64,000 nucleotides of DNA from Streptomyces griseicoloratus (GTDB lineage: Bacteria; Actinomycetota; Actinomycetes; Streptomycetales; Streptomycetaceae): the NCBI RefSeq assembly GCF_014534645.1, contig NZ_JACVQF010000200.1, positions 434,001 to 498,000 of the forward strand, written 5' to 3'. The translations under genes and the position numbers were made by a program. The notes under the pieces are model-generated. The model made no database searches. It was not told the origin of the DNA and saw only the letters and a program-made list of their open reading frames with translations. Positions 54,435-63,626 of this stretch are shown piece after piece. Position 1 is the stretch's first letter. The number at the start of each line of letters is the position of its first letter.

Positions 54435-55838
54435 ATGCGCATCATGACCCTGCGGTCGAGGATGACCGCGGTCGGCGTCACGGCAGCCCTGGCGACAGGG
54501 CTGCTGTCGGGCTGTGCCGGCAGCACCGGACCCGGCACACCGGACCGTGAGATCACGGTCTGGTCCCAGGAGAACCTTCCTGATCGCGTCGCCGCGACGC
54601 GGAAGGTGATCGACGGGTTCGAGAAGGAAACGGGGATCAAGGTCCATCTCGTCGGGGTCGACGAGGGCCAGATGCCCCAGCTGATCATGTCGGCGGCGGC
54701 CTCGGGCACGCTGCCCGACGTGATCGGCGCGGCGCCGATGGGCCAGGTCTGGCAGATGTACACCAACGGCCTGCTGAACACCGACATCCCGAAGCGGATC
54801 GTGGGCGAGCTCGGGCGCGACACGTTCAACGCCAACGCGCTGGAGCTGACCTCCGACGGCGCCACCAGCCTCGGCGTGCCCTCCGACGCCTGGCTCCAGC
54901 TGCTGGTGTACCGGAAGGACCGGTTCGAGCAGAAGGACCTCCCGGCCCCGGACACCTACGGGAACGCGCTGGCCGCCGCCAAGGCCCTCACCACCAAGGG
55001 GTACGACGGCGTCTCGGCGGCCACCGACCCGAGCGACGTCTTCACCTCCCAGAGCTTCGAGAGCATCGCGCTCGCCAACGACTGCCAGCTCGTCGACGAC
55101 CGGAGCGAGGTCGCCCTCGACTCCCCGCAGTGCGAGACCGCGTTCCGCGCCTACGACCAGCTGGCCCGCACCTACGGCGCCCCGGGCACCCAGACCGTGG
55201 ACTCCACCCGCGCGACCTACTTCGCCGGCCGCTCCTCCATGATCATCTGGTCCTCGTTCCTGCTGGACGAGCTGGCCGGCCTGCGCGAGGACGCCCTGCC
55301 CAGCTGCCCCGAGTGCAAGAAGGACCCCCGGTACCTGTCGGACAACAGCGGCATCGTGACCGCGATGAAGGGCCCCGACGGCAAGGAGGCGGCCCAGTTC
55401 GGCGAGATCACCTCCTGGGTGACCACCAAGACGGCCGAGACGGCGGCGTCCCGTGAGTTCATCGAGTACATGATGGGCACGGGCTACGAGTCCTGGTTCG
55501 GCATGGCGCCCGAGGGCAAGATCCCCGTCCGCACCGGCACCGCCGCCGACCCCGGCCGCTATCTCGACGCCTGGCGGCACAGCGACATCGGCGTCGACAC
55601 CCGCAAGCCCCTCGACGAGGTCTTCCCCGCCAGCCTGCTGAACCAGCTCGCCGACGGCGTCGGCAACATGCGGCGCTGGGGCATCACCCAGGGCGAAGGA
55701 ACCCTCGTCGGCGCCACCAACGGCGAACTGCCCGTGCCCAAGGCCATCGGCGCCATGACCAGCGGCCAGAGTTCGCCGTCCGAGGCGGCACGCGAAGCCG
55801 ACGACGAGGTCGCCGCCCTGAAGAAGTCCCTGCAGTAG
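54435..55838 (+). CDS. CUT1 ABC transporter sugar-binding lipoprotein
   Basis: 467 residues. Signal peptide with lipobox LLSGC, then a class 1 carbohydrate-binding protein fold: REITVWSQENLPDR, FEKETGIKVHLVGVDEG, AASGTLPDVIGAAPMGQVW, and a C-terminal segment with NMRRWGITQGEG. Gathers an oligosaccharide outside the membrane and hands it to the two permeases that follow. ATG chosen as the closest start before the signal peptide. No ATPase gene in the operon, so it probably uses a shared MsiK-type ATPase. Confidence 0.92.
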   Translation: MRIMTLRSRMTAVGVTAALATGLLSGCAGSTGPGTPDREITVWSQENLPDRVAATRKVIDGFEKETGIKVHLVGVDEGQMPQLIMSAAASGTLPDVIGAAPMGQVWQMYTNGLLNTDIPKRIVGELGRDTFNANALELTSDGATSLGVPSDAWLQLLVYRKDRFEQKDLPAPDTYGNALAAAKALTTKGYDGVSAATDPSDVFTSQSFESIALANDCQLVDDRSEVALDSPQCETAFRAYDQLARTYGAPGTQTVDSTRATYFAGRSSMIIWSSFLLDELAGLREDALPSCPECKKDPRYLSDNSGIVTAMKGPDGKEAAQFGEITSWVTTKTAETAASREFIEYMMGTGYESWFGMAPEGKIPVRTGTAADPGRYLDAWRHSDIGVDTRKPLDEVFPASLLNQLADGVGNMRRWGITQGEGTLVGATNGELPVPKAIGAMTSGQSSPSEAAREADDEVAALKKSLQ

Positions 55839-55869
55839 CCGCCCGCCTGCACGTCACGAAGGTCCCCTC

Positions 55870-56889
55870 ATGACTACAGCCCCAGCCGGCGCCCCAGAGC
55901 GCCGGGACTCCGGCCCCCGGCCGGCGGACCCGTCCGCCTCCTCGGGCCGCCGCCCGATGACCGCGAGCCGGCGCGCCAACCGCGCGGGCCTCGCGTTCGT
56001 CTCCCCCACCTTCCTCGTGGTCCTCGTGGTGGTCGTGCTGCCCATCGCGTGGACCGTGCTGCTGGCGTTCCAGGACGCCAAGCTCGTCGACATCCAGGGC
56101 ATGGGCCTGTTCGGCAACTGGTCCCTGGACAACTTCACCCAGGTCTTCGACTCGGCCGGCTTCTGGTCCAGCCTCGGCACCACCCTGCTGTACACGGCCG
56201 GGTCCACGCTCGGCTCCGTCGTCCTCGGCCTGGCCGCCGCGCTCGCGCTGCGCAAGCCGTTCCGGGGGCGCGGGCTGCTGCGCGCGGCGATGCTGCTGCC
56301 GTACGTCGCACCCGTCGTCGCCGTGGCCTTCGTCTGGGAGGTCGCGCTCAGTCCGCAGTACGGCGTCGTCAACGACTGGGGCCGGCGCCTGTTCGGCTGG
56401 GACGACCCGATCGCGTTCCTGTCCACCCGCGAGTACGAAGTGCACCTGCTCGGGCTGCACTTCGAGATCCCGCTGGCGCTGCTGACCGTCATCGCCTTCG
56501 AGTGCTGGCGCTACTTCCCCTTCGCCTTCCTGTTCATCCTGGCCCGGTTGCAGGCGGTGCCCGACGGGCTGGAGGAGGCCGCGCTCGTCGACGGGGCCAC
56601 CCCCACCCAGCGGTTCCGGCACATCCTGCTCCCCCAGCTGATGCCGGTCATCGCCCTGCTGTGCGTCCTGCGGTTCATCATGACGTTCAACAAGTTCGAC
56701 GACGTCTACCTGCTCACCGGGGGCGGCGCGGGCACCGACGTGGCGGCCGTGCGCGTCTACGACTTCCTGACCGCCCGCTACGACGTGGGGGCCGCCGCCG
56801 CCCAGGCCCTGGTCCTGGCCGTCTCGCTCATGATCCTGCTGGGCTGCTACTTCAAGTTCTTCGGCAACAAGGTCCAGGAGGAGTCGTGA
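55870..56889 (+). CDS. CUT1 ABC sugar permease (MalF/UgpA type)
   Basis: 339 residues: polar Pro/Ser-rich N-terminus of about 40 residues, then six membrane segments with the EAA loop LEEAALVDGATPTQRFRHILLPQLMP near residue 235 in two pieces. Forms the channel with the next gene. Its stop overlaps the next start by one base. Confidence 0.93.
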   Translation: MTTAPAGAPERRDSGPRPADPSASSGRRPMTASRRANRAGLAFVSPTFLVVLVVVVLPIAWTVLLAFQDAKLVDIQGMGLFGNWSLDNFTQVFDSAGFWSSLGTTLLYTAGSTLGSVVLGLAAALALRKPFRGRGLLRAAMLLPYVAPVVAVAFVWEVALSPQYGVVNDWGRRLFGWDDPIAFLSTREYEVHLLGLHFEIPLALLTVIAFECWRYFPFAFLFILARLQAVPDGLEEAALVDGATPTQRFRHILLPQLMPVIALLCVLRFIMTFNKFDDVYLLTGGGAGTDVAAVRVYDFLTARYDVGAAAAQALVLAVSLMILLGCYFKFFGNKVQEES

Positions 56890-57755
56890 TGACCCGCGCC
56901 CAGTTCGAGGAGAGGTTCTTCGGCGTCCTGCGCCGGGTCGTCATCGCGTTCCTCGCGGTGATCACCGTGCTGCCCTTCTACTACATGGTGCTGCTGTCGC
57001 TGAAGCCCATCGACGCGCTGCTGCTCGACCCGGGGTCCCTGTGGGTCTCGGCCAAGGACTTCACCGTCACCACCTACCGCGACGTGCTGCGCTCCGCCGA
57101 CTCCGGCGGTCAGGGCTTCCTGAAGTTCCTGCTCAACTCCGCGCTGGTGTCCCTCGGCACGGTGGTGCTCACCCTGGTCGCCGCCGTGCCCGGCGCCTAC
57201 GCCGTGAGCCGGCTGAAGTTCTTCGGCCACCGCCAGGTCAGCGCGCTCTTCCTGGCCGTGTACCTGTTTCCGGCGACGCTGCTGGCGGTCCCGCTGTTCG
57301 TCATCTTCGCGAAGATGGGACTGTCCTCCAGCCTGGTCGGCCTCGCCATCGTCTACGTCGCCCAGACCGTGCCGGTGTCGATCTACATGCTGAAGAACTA
57401 CCTGGTCACCATCCCGTACTCCATCGAGGAGGCGGCGGCGCTGGACGGGTGCTCCCGGCTGCAGACGGTCCGCAAGGTGATCCTGCCGCTCGCCCTGCCG
57501 TCCCTGATGGCGACCGGTCTGTACGTCTTCATGATCGCGTGGAACGAGTTCCTCTTCGCCCTGCTCTTCCTCGCGGCCGACCCCGACAAGTGGACCGTCT
57601 CCCTCGGCCTCGCCCAGCTCTCCAACGGGATCGAGGTGCCGAAGACCGTCCTGATGGCCGGTTCCGTGGTGTTGACGATCCCCGTGGTACTTCTGTTCTT
57701 CGCCGCCGAACGCCTGCTCACCGAGGGCCTGACCAGCGGCGCCGACAAGAGCTGA
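56889..57755 (+). CDS. CUT1 ABC sugar permease (MalG/UgpE type)
   Basis: 288 residues, six membrane segments, with VAAVPGAYAVSRLKF and EAA loop IEEAAALDGCSRLQTVRKVILPLALP near 180 in pieces. Partner of the preceding permease. Possible GTG start three bases upstream of the chosen ATG. The ROK gene follows at once. Confidence 0.93.
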   Translation: MTRAQFEERFFGVLRRVVIAFLAVITVLPFYYMVLLSLKPIDALLLDPGSLWVSAKDFTVTTYRDVLRSADSGGQGFLKFLLNSALVSLGTVVLTLVAAVPGAYAVSRLKFFGHRQVSALFLAVYLFPATLLAVPLFVIFAKMGLSSSLVGLAIVYVAQTVPVSIYMLKNYLVTIPYSIEEAAALDGCSRLQTVRKVILPLALPSLMATGLYVFMIAWNEFLFALLFLAADPDKWTVSLGLAQLSNGIEVPKTVLMAGSVVLTIPVVLLFFAAERLLTEGLTSGADKS

Positions 57756-57758
57756 GCT

Positions 57759-58973
57759 ATGGGGGCCTCCATGATGACGTCAAGCCAGGTAAGCGCGGGA
57801 GAACTGCTGCAGCTGATCCGCAGCGGCCGCGCCAACACCCGGGCCGGCCTCCAGCGTGCCACCGGGCTGTCCCGCTCCACCGTCGGGCAGCGCCTCGACC
57901 TGCTCAACCAGGCGGGCTGGCTGCGTCACACGACCGGCACCTCCACCGGCGGCCGGCCGTCCGACCGGATCGTCTTCGACCCCACCCACGCCTCGGTCAT
58001 CGCCCTCGACCTGGAGACCCGGCACGCCCGCGCGGCGGTCGTCGACCTCGCGGGCACCATCCTGGCCGAGCACACCGGTCCGATGGACATCAGCGAAGGC
58101 CCCGAGCCCGTGCTGGACCGTCTGGCGGGCTGGTTCCCGGACCTGATCGCGGCCGCCGGTGTGCCGCCGGCCCATGTCTGCGGCATCGGGCTGTCCGTGC
58201 CCGGTCCCGTCGACTGGGAGTCGGGCCGGGTGATCGAGCCGCCCATCATGCCCGGCTGGGACCGTTACCCGATCCGCGAGCGCCTGCAGAAGGCGTACGC
58301 GCACCAGATGGGAACCGGCCCCGAGGACGAGGCCGTTCCGGTCCTGGTGGACAACGACGCCAACCTCATGGCGCTGGCCGAGCACCAGGCCAACCACCGT
58401 GACTGCTCCGCCTTCCTCCTGCTGAAGGTGTCCACCGGCATCGGCGCGGGCGTCGTCATCGACGGCAACCTCTTCCGGGGTGTCGACGGCGGGGCCGGCG
58501 ACATCGGGCACATCCGTCTGCACGACCGGCCCGACGCCCTGTGCATGTGCGGCTCCCCCGGCTGCCTGGCCGCCGTCGCCAGCGGCCGGGCGATCGCCAG
58601 GGAGCTGTCCGCCCTGGGCCACGACACCACTTCCGGACGGGACGTCAAACGGCTGCTCAACGAGGGTCACCCGGACGCCATCCGCCTGGCCCGGGAGGCC
58701 GGACGCCGGGTGGGCGAGGTCCTGGTGACCGTCGTCACCCTGCTCAACCCCGGCGTCCTGATGATCGCCGGCGAACTCTCGGGAGTCCCCTTCCTGACCG
58801 GCGTGCGTGAGCTGCTCTACCAGCGCGCCATGCCGCGTGCCACCGCCAACCTCCAGGTCGTCACCTCGCGGCTGGGCGACCACGCCGGGCTCATCGGGGC
58901 CGCCGCCATGGTCGTGGAGTCCCTCTACTCCCCCGCCCGCGCCGACGCCCGGCTCGACCGCCTCGCACGGTGA
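57759..58973 (+). CDS. ROK-family repressor
   Basis: 404 residues. N-terminal winged HTH (about 15-60: ANTRAGLQRATGLSRSTVGQRLDLL), then a ROK sugar-kinase-like domain (80-400) with DNDANLMALAEH, GGAGDIGHIRL and the zinc motif CMCGSPGCLAAVASG. NagC/Mlc-type regulators of this class release DNA when a sugar or sugar phosphate binds. It sits within the ABC operon, and the GTYGACAA palindrome upstream is the likely target. Second-domain kinase residues are partly kept, so kinase activity cannot be excluded. Confidence 0.92.
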   Translation: MGASMMTSSQVSAGELLQLIRSGRANTRAGLQRATGLSRSTVGQRLDLLNQAGWLRHTTGTSTGGRPSDRIVFDPTHASVIALDLETRHARAAVVDLAGTILAEHTGPMDISEGPEPVLDRLAGWFPDLIAAAGVPPAHVCGIGLSVPGPVDWESGRVIEPPIMPGWDRYPIRERLQKAYAHQMGTGPEDEAVPVLVDNDANLMALAEHQANHRDCSAFLLLKVSTGIGAGVVIDGNLFRGVDGGAGDIGHIRLHDRPDALCMCGSPGCLAAVASGRAIARELSALGHDTTSGRDVKRLLNEGHPDAIRLAREAGRRVGEVLVTVVTLLNPGVLMIAGELSGVPFLTGVRELLYQRAMPRATANLQVVTSRLGDHAGLIGAAAMVVESLYSPARADARLDRLAR

Positions 58974-59006
58974 CCGCCGTGCCGCCCTCCCACAGACAGG
59001 AACACC

Positions 59007-59903
59007 GTGACCACTGCCTCCCCCGCCCCGTGGACCCACCGGCCCGTCGAGGTCGGGCTCGTGGGCGCCGGGCCCTGGGCCAGGGCCATGCACGCCCGCG
59101 TCCTCGCCGCCGGGCCGGAGACCCGGCTCGCCGCGGTCTGGGCCCGCCGTCCGGAGGCGGCCCGTGAGACCGCCGCCCCGTACGCCGCCCATGTCGCCGC
59201 CGGCTTCGAGGAGCTGCTGGACCGCTGCGAGGCCGTGGCCTTCGCCGTTCCCCCTGCGGTCCAGGCCGAGTTGGCCCCGCTGGCGGCGAAGCGGGGCAAG
59301 GCCCTGCTGCTGGAGAAGCCCCTCGGCCCCGACCTGCCCGCGGCCCGCCGGGTGGCCGACGCGATCGCCGAGGCGGGAGTCGTCTCCCAGCTCGTCCTCA
59401 CCAAGCGCTACCACCCCGCGACCCGTGCCTTCCTGGAGGCCGCGCGCACGCTCGATGTCCGCGGCGCCCGCGCCTGCTACCTCCACGGCGCCTTCCTGGA
59501 GGGCGAGTTCGCCACCGGCTGGCGCCTCGAACACGGAGCCCTGCTCGACCTCGGACCCCATCTGCTCGACCTGCTGGACGCGGCGATCGGCCCCATCACC
59601 GCCATCCGCGGCACGGGCGACGCACGCCGGTGGTTCGAGCTGACCTGCGAACACGAGAACGGCGCGGTGAGCCAGGCCTCCCTGTCCGGCTCGGTCGCCG
59701 TCCCGCACACCCTCACCCGCGTCGAGCTGTTCGGCCCCGCGCTCCCCCTCGTCTACGACACGGCCGGCATCGACCACGAGGAGTGCTGGCCCGTTCTGCG
59801 CCGCGACTTCGCGACCGCCGTCCGCACCCACACGCCGGGCCCGCTGGACGCCGGGCGCGGTCTGTATCTGCAGACCTTGCTGGAGCGGGCCGCACACCAC
59901 TGA
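59007..59903 (+). CDS. Gfo/Idh/MocA-family oxidoreductase
   Basis: 298 residues: Rossmann loop GLVGAGPWARAMHARVL at the N-terminus, the EKPLGPDLPAARR motif near 105 and TKRYHPATRAFL, then the C-terminal sheet with GALLDLGPHLLDLLDAAIG. Such enzymes oxidise sugars or inositols with NAD(P), often at C3. Slightly shorter than typical (about 330-350). GTG start. Closes the rightward operon; with the TIM-barrel enzyme across the operator it could form an oxidise-then-cleave pathway. Confidence 0.87.
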   Translation: MTTASPAPWTHRPVEVGLVGAGPWARAMHARVLAAGPETRLAAVWARRPEAARETAAPYAAHVAAGFEELLDRCEAVAFAVPPAVQAELAPLAAKRGKALLLEKPLGPDLPAARRVADAIAEAGVVSQLVLTKRYHPATRAFLEAARTLDVRGARACYLHGAFLEGEFATGWRLEHGALLDLGPHLLDLLDAAIGPITAIRGTGDARRWFELTCEHENGAVSQASLSGSVAVPHTLTRVELFGPALPLVYDTAGIDHEECWPVLRRDFATAVRTHTPGPLDAGRGLYLQTLLERAAHH

Positions 59904-59935
59904 GCATTTCGTGCTCATGACAGGTTTGTTGACAA
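59901..59935 (+). promoter_or_regulatory. Small hairpin and GTTGACAA half-site after the sugar operon
   Basis: TGAGCA-TTTCG-TGCTCA (59901-59917) is a perfect small stem that includes the stop codon, possibly a weak terminator. GTTGACAA at 59928-59935 repeats one half of the operator at 54343-54375. Confidence 0.4.
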
Positions 59936-60094
59936 GTCCTCAACTCCCTTGTTCCGCAGTCACGGACGGCCGACGCTTGATCACGGCCCGGAGCGGAACG
60001 CGATGCTCCCGGTCGTGTGCGCGATCACGCGCACACCCCCCACAGACGCGCGCCCCACCCGGGCGCGCGCCGTCCGGAGGAGGACTCCCTCGTC

Positions 60095-61303
60095 ATGGCA
60101 CGACTGCGGAGCAAGAGATTCCGGTTCGCCGCACTGGCCGGCGTGGCCACCACCGCCCTCGCCGGCGGGCTCACCGCCGTTCCCGCCCAGGCCGCTCCCG
60201 CGGAGGGCACCGTCCTCGCCGCCGGTTCGCCGACGGCGGTCAAGGACAGCTACATCGTCACGCTCAAGAAGAGCACCGGCCTGAAGGCGTCCTCGGCCGC
60301 CGGCAAGGACGTCGTCGAGGAGTACGGCGGCACGGTGAAGAAGACGTTCCGGAGCGCCCTGAACGGCTACGCCGTCACCCTCTCCGCCACCGAGGCCAGG
60401 CGGCTCGCCGCCGACCCGGCCGTGGCCTCCGTCGAGCAGGACCAGCGCGTCCGCCTCGCCGACACGACGCAGTCCAACGCGCCCTGGGGCCTGGACCGCA
60501 TCGACCAGACGTCGCTCCCGCTCTCCGGCACCTACACCTACCCGGACAGCGCCGGCAGCGGCGTGACGGCGTACGTCATCGACACCGGCGTACGCATCAC
60601 CCACCAGCAGATCAGCGGCCGTGCCTCCTACGGCTACGACGCCGTGGACGGCGACACCACCGCCTCCGACGGCAACGGCCACGGCACCCATGTGGCCACC
60701 ACGATCGCGGGCACGACCTACGGCGCCGCCAAGAAGGCGAAGGTCGTGGCGGTCCGGGTGCTGGACAACAACGGCTCGGGCACGACCGCCGGCGTCATCG
60801 CCGGCATCGACTGGGTCACCGCGAACCACTCGGGCCCCTCGGTCGCCAACCTGTCGCTCGGCGGCGGGGCGTCCACCACCCTGGACAGAGCCGTCCGCAA
60901 CTCCATAGCCAGCGGCGTCACCTACGCCGTCGCGGCGGGCAACAGCGGTGCCAGCGCCTCCTCGTACTCCCCCGCCCGGGTCACCGAGGCCATCACGGTC
61001 GGCGCCACCACCAGCACCGACGCGAAGGCCGGTTACTCCAACTACGGCTCGGTGCTCGACCTCTTCGCGCCCGGCTCCTCCATCACGGCCGGCTGGCACA
61101 CCGGTGACACCGCCACCAACACCATCTCCGGTACGTCGATGGCGACCCCGCACGTCGCGGGCGCGGCCGCGGTCTACCTGGCGAACCACGCCACCGCCAC
61201 CCCGGCACAGGTCGCCACCGCCCTGGTGAACGGCGCCACGACGGGCAAGGTCACCAGCCCCGGTACGGGCTCACCGAACCGCCTGCTGAAGATCGTGCCG
61301 TGA
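60095..61303 (+). CDS. Secreted S8 serine protease (aqualysin/proteinase K-like)
   Basis: 402 residues: signal peptide (AALAGVATTALAGGLTAVPAQA), inhibitor I9 propeptide (about 45-125: DSYIVTLKKSTGLK...), and the subtilase domain with catalytic Asp in AYVIDTGVRI, His in GNGHGTHVA, Asn in AAGNSGA and Ser in SGTSMATPHVAGA. Autoprocesses after export and digests extracellular proteins. ATG follows a GGAGGAGG site. Single gene with its own terminator. Confidence 0.95.
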   Translation: MARLRSKRFRFAALAGVATTALAGGLTAVPAQAAPAEGTVLAAGSPTAVKDSYIVTLKKSTGLKASSAAGKDVVEEYGGTVKKTFRSALNGYAVTLSATEARRLAADPAVASVEQDQRVRLADTTQSNAPWGLDRIDQTSLPLSGTYTYPDSAGSGVTAYVIDTGVRITHQQISGRASYGYDAVDGDTTASDGNGHGTHVATTIAGTTYGAAKKAKVVAVRVLDNNGSGTTAGVIAGIDWVTANHSGPSVANLSLGGGASTTLDRAVRNSIASGVTYAVAAGNSGASASSYSPARVTEAITVGATTSTDAKAGYSNYGSVLDLFAPGSSITAGWHTGDTATNTISGTSMATPHVAGAAAVYLANHATATPAQVATALVNGATTGKVTSPGTGSPNRLLKIVP

Positions 61304-61349
61304 CACGGTGACACCATGACACGCTTCACACCTTCGGCCTGAAGCAACC

Positions 61350-61380
61350 GTGCCCCGGGGCTCCCCACACCCCGGGGCAC
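61350..61380 (+). terminator. Terminator after the S8 protease
   Basis: Perfect 11-bp G/C stem (GTGCCCCGGGG / CCCCGGGGCAC) with a 9-base loop, 47 bp past the stop codon. Confidence 0.8.
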
Positions 61381-61499
61381 GTCCGCGCCCGGCCCCGCTC
61401 CGACGGGGTGGCGCAGTACTCCTCACTGGGTGTCAGGCAAACCAGGAGCAATGGGCATTCGGGTTGAAGGACCGAGGGATATGCCATCATCCTTCCGTC

Positions 61500-63407
61500 A
61501 TGTCTCTCGCGTCTGCCGCCCCCGACCTGTCCGACCTGCACGACTACGCCCATGACTGGGCGTTGGTGGACGTGGAGACCTCGGGGCTCGTCCCACGCCG
61601 TGACCGGGTGCTCTCCGTTGCCGTGGTGACGCTGGGCCCCGACGGTGGGCAGACCGGGGAGTTCTCGACGCTCCTGGACCCCGGCTGCGACCCGGGGCCG
61701 GTGCACGTGCACGGTCTGACGGCCGAGCGGCTGCGCGGGGCGCCCACCTTCGAGCAGGTGGCCGAGCGGATCGGCGGCATGCTGCGGGACCGGGTCCTGG
61801 TCGCGCACAACGCACAGTTCGACTACGACTTCCTGGCCCACGAGTTCGCCCGTGCCGGCGTCCCGCTGCCGGTCACCCGACGGCTGTGCACGCTCGCGCT
61901 GAACCGCCGCGTCGATCCGCCGACCGACGACCTGAGACTCGGCACGCTCGCCGCGCACTACGGCGTCCCTCAGGTCCGGGCGCACGACGCGCTCGACGAC
62001 ACCCGGGTACTGGCCGGCGTGCTGCGCGCCTCGCTGCGGGAGGCGGCGCAGCTCGGCCTGCCGCTGCCGCTGGTGGCCTGCCCGCCCCGGCAGGATCCGC
62101 GGTTCGCGCCGAAGCCGCCGAAGGCGGTGTGCGCCTTCCGCAATCCGGGGCGGCTCACGGCGGGCGGACCTCTGGTGCAGGGCATGAAGATCGCCATCAC
62201 CGGGGAGACGCGGACCGCGCGGGCCGAACTGGTGAGCCGGGCCTCCGCAGCCGGACTGAACATGATGACGACCGTCAGCCGGCACACCAGCGCCCTGGTC
62301 ACCAATGACGCCTCCACGGGCTCCGCCAAGGCCCGGCGCGCCCTGGCCGAAGGTGTTCCGGTCATCGACGAGCCGGCGTTCCTGCGGCTGCTCGGTGATG
62401 TCCGGCCCGGCACCCGCCACGACGGCACGAGCCCGCGGACCGCCGCCGGCCCGTCCGCCACCGGCCCGTCCGCCACCGCGCCCGTACCACCGGCCGTTCC
62501 GGCACCGCGCGAGCCGTCGCCCGAGGCCACCGGGCCTGCGGCGCGGACGGAACCGGAGGCGGCGCACCGCCCACAGCCCGTCCGGCGTCCGGCCAAGCCG
62601 CGCGGGCCGCTCTCCGGGCGGCGTGTGCTCGTGCTCGGCGGCACCCACCCCGACGCGGTGGCCGCTCGCACCCGCGTCGTGGAACTCGGTGGAGCCGCGG
62701 CCATCAACCTGTCCGCCGGTGTCACCGACGTCGTCCTCCTCGACGGTGGCCACGCCGACCGCCGCATGGCCCGCATCACCTCGTTGCTCCTGCCCACCCA
62801 CGACGCCGCGTGGCTGATCGCCCCTGTCGTCGCGGAACAGCCCCGAGCCGGTGACCGGCGCGCGGCCGCCCACGTGCTGCCGTGCGGTGGCGTCGTCGAC
62901 CTGCCGCTGCCCGACGGACGAGGGCCGGCGCCCCGTTGGACCGTCACCGCGTCGTGGGCGCAGCAGACGGTGTGCGAGATCGACGTGGTCGCCTTCGTGC
63001 TGGACGAGGACGACCAGGTCGCGTTCGACGAGGACTTCGTCTTCTACGGCGCACCGGAGAACCCGGGCGGCACGGTACGGCTCCTGAGCGACGGGCCGAC
63101 CGAGCAGACCGTCAGCGTGGACCTCGCCACACTGCCGCCCTCGGCCCGCAAGGTCGTCGTCGCGGCCGCCATCGACGGTTCCCCGGCCTTCGGCGACGTC
63201 GGTGCCCTGCACATCAGCTCCGGCCCCGGCTCCAGCGCGGCGGCGCTCGTGCAGGCCACCCTGGACGCCGCCACCACCGAGCGCACCATGCTGCTCGCCG
63301 AGATCTACCGGCGCGGTGACAGCTGGCGCCTGCGGGCCGTCGGCCAGGGTTACGACCACGGGCTGGAGGCCCTGGCCCGGGGGTACGGCGTCGACATCGC
63401 CGACTGA
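61500..63407 (+). CDS. DEDDh exonuclease - BRCT - TerD fusion protein
   Basis: 635 residues in three parts. Residues about 18-190: DnaQ-type 3'-5' exonuclease with DVETSG (D,E), HNAQFDYDFL and HDALDDTRVL. About 225-305: BRCT-like domain (LVQGMKIAITGETRTARAEL...TNDASTGSAKARRAL). After a Pro/Ala/Thr linker (310-375) a second BRCT-like stretch (RRVLVLGGTHPDAVAARTRV) leads into a TerD domain (about 450-635: WAQQTVCEIDVVAFVLDEDDQ, FYGAPENPGGTVRL, LLAEIYRRGDSWRLRAVGQGYDHGLEAL), with the Ca2+-binding type acidic loops of TerD. Probably couples DNA damage or processing to Ter-type stress membranes; that role is inference. Confidence 0.9.
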   Translation: MSLASAAPDLSDLHDYAHDWALVDVETSGLVPRRDRVLSVAVVTLGPDGGQTGEFSTLLDPGCDPGPVHVHGLTAERLRGAPTFEQVAERIGGMLRDRVLVAHNAQFDYDFLAHEFARAGVPLPVTRRLCTLALNRRVDPPTDDLRLGTLAAHYGVPQVRAHDALDDTRVLAGVLRASLREAAQLGLPLPLVACPPRQDPRFAPKPPKAVCAFRNPGRLTAGGPLVQGMKIAITGETRTARAELVSRASAAGLNMMTTVSRHTSALVTNDASTGSAKARRALAEGVPVIDEPAFLRLLGDVRPGTRHDGTSPRTAAGPSATGPSATAPVPPAVPAPREPSPEATGPAARTEPEAAHRPQPVRRPAKPRGPLSGRRVLVLGGTHPDAVAARTRVVELGGAAAINLSAGVTDVVLLDGGHADRRMARITSLLLPTHDAAWLIAPVVAEQPRAGDRRAAAHVLPCGGVVDLPLPDGRGPAPRWTVTASWAQQTVCEIDVVAFVLDEDDQVAFDEDFVFYGAPENPGGTVRLLSDGPTEQTVSVDLATLPPSARKVVVAAAIDGSPAFGDVGALHISSGPGSSAAALVQATLDAATTERTMLLAEIYRRGDSWRLRAVGQGYDHGLEALARGYGVDIAD

Positions 63408-63426
63408 GCCGCGTCACGGCATGGAA

Positions 63427-63459
63427 CGGCCCGGTCCCGCCGCTCACGGGACCGGGCCG
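63427..63459. terminator. Bidirectional terminator
   Basis: Perfect 13-bp stem (CGGCCCGGTCCCG / CGGGACCGGGCCG), 7-base loop, between the convergent TerD-fusion and rpmJ genes. Confidence 0.82.
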
Positions 63460-63477
63460 CAGGGACCGTGACGCTTC

Positions 63478-63600
63478 TCAGCCCTGGCGGGCCTTGAAAC
63501 GCGGGTCCTTCTTGTTGATCACGTAGGTCACGCCCCGGCGGCGCACCACCTGTGCGCCGGGCCTGGCCTTCAGTGAGCGCAGGGAATTGCGAACCTTCAT
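63478..63600 (-). CDS. rpmJ: Ribosomal protein L36, zinc-independent paralogue
   Basis: 40 residues ([19 protein letters not shown]...[14 protein letters not shown]). The CxxC...C...H zinc ribbon of the standard L36 is absent, marking this as the C-minus form that replaces the zinc-bound one when zinc is short. ATG is preceded by GGAG. Next to a C-minus L33 gene, 26 bp apart, a pair usually under Zur control; I could not find a clear Zur box. Confidence 0.93.
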   Translation of the reverse strand: MKVRNSLRSLKARPGAQVVRRRGVTYVINKKDPRFKARQG

Positions 63601-63626
63601 GAGATCTCCTCGCTCCGGCCTGCCGT

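Noticed and set aside
52413-55580. Very long minus-strand frame running on through the MDR and binding-protein genes
   Set aside because: Only 52413-53213 (TIM barrel) is real; the extension is the mirror frame of other genes.
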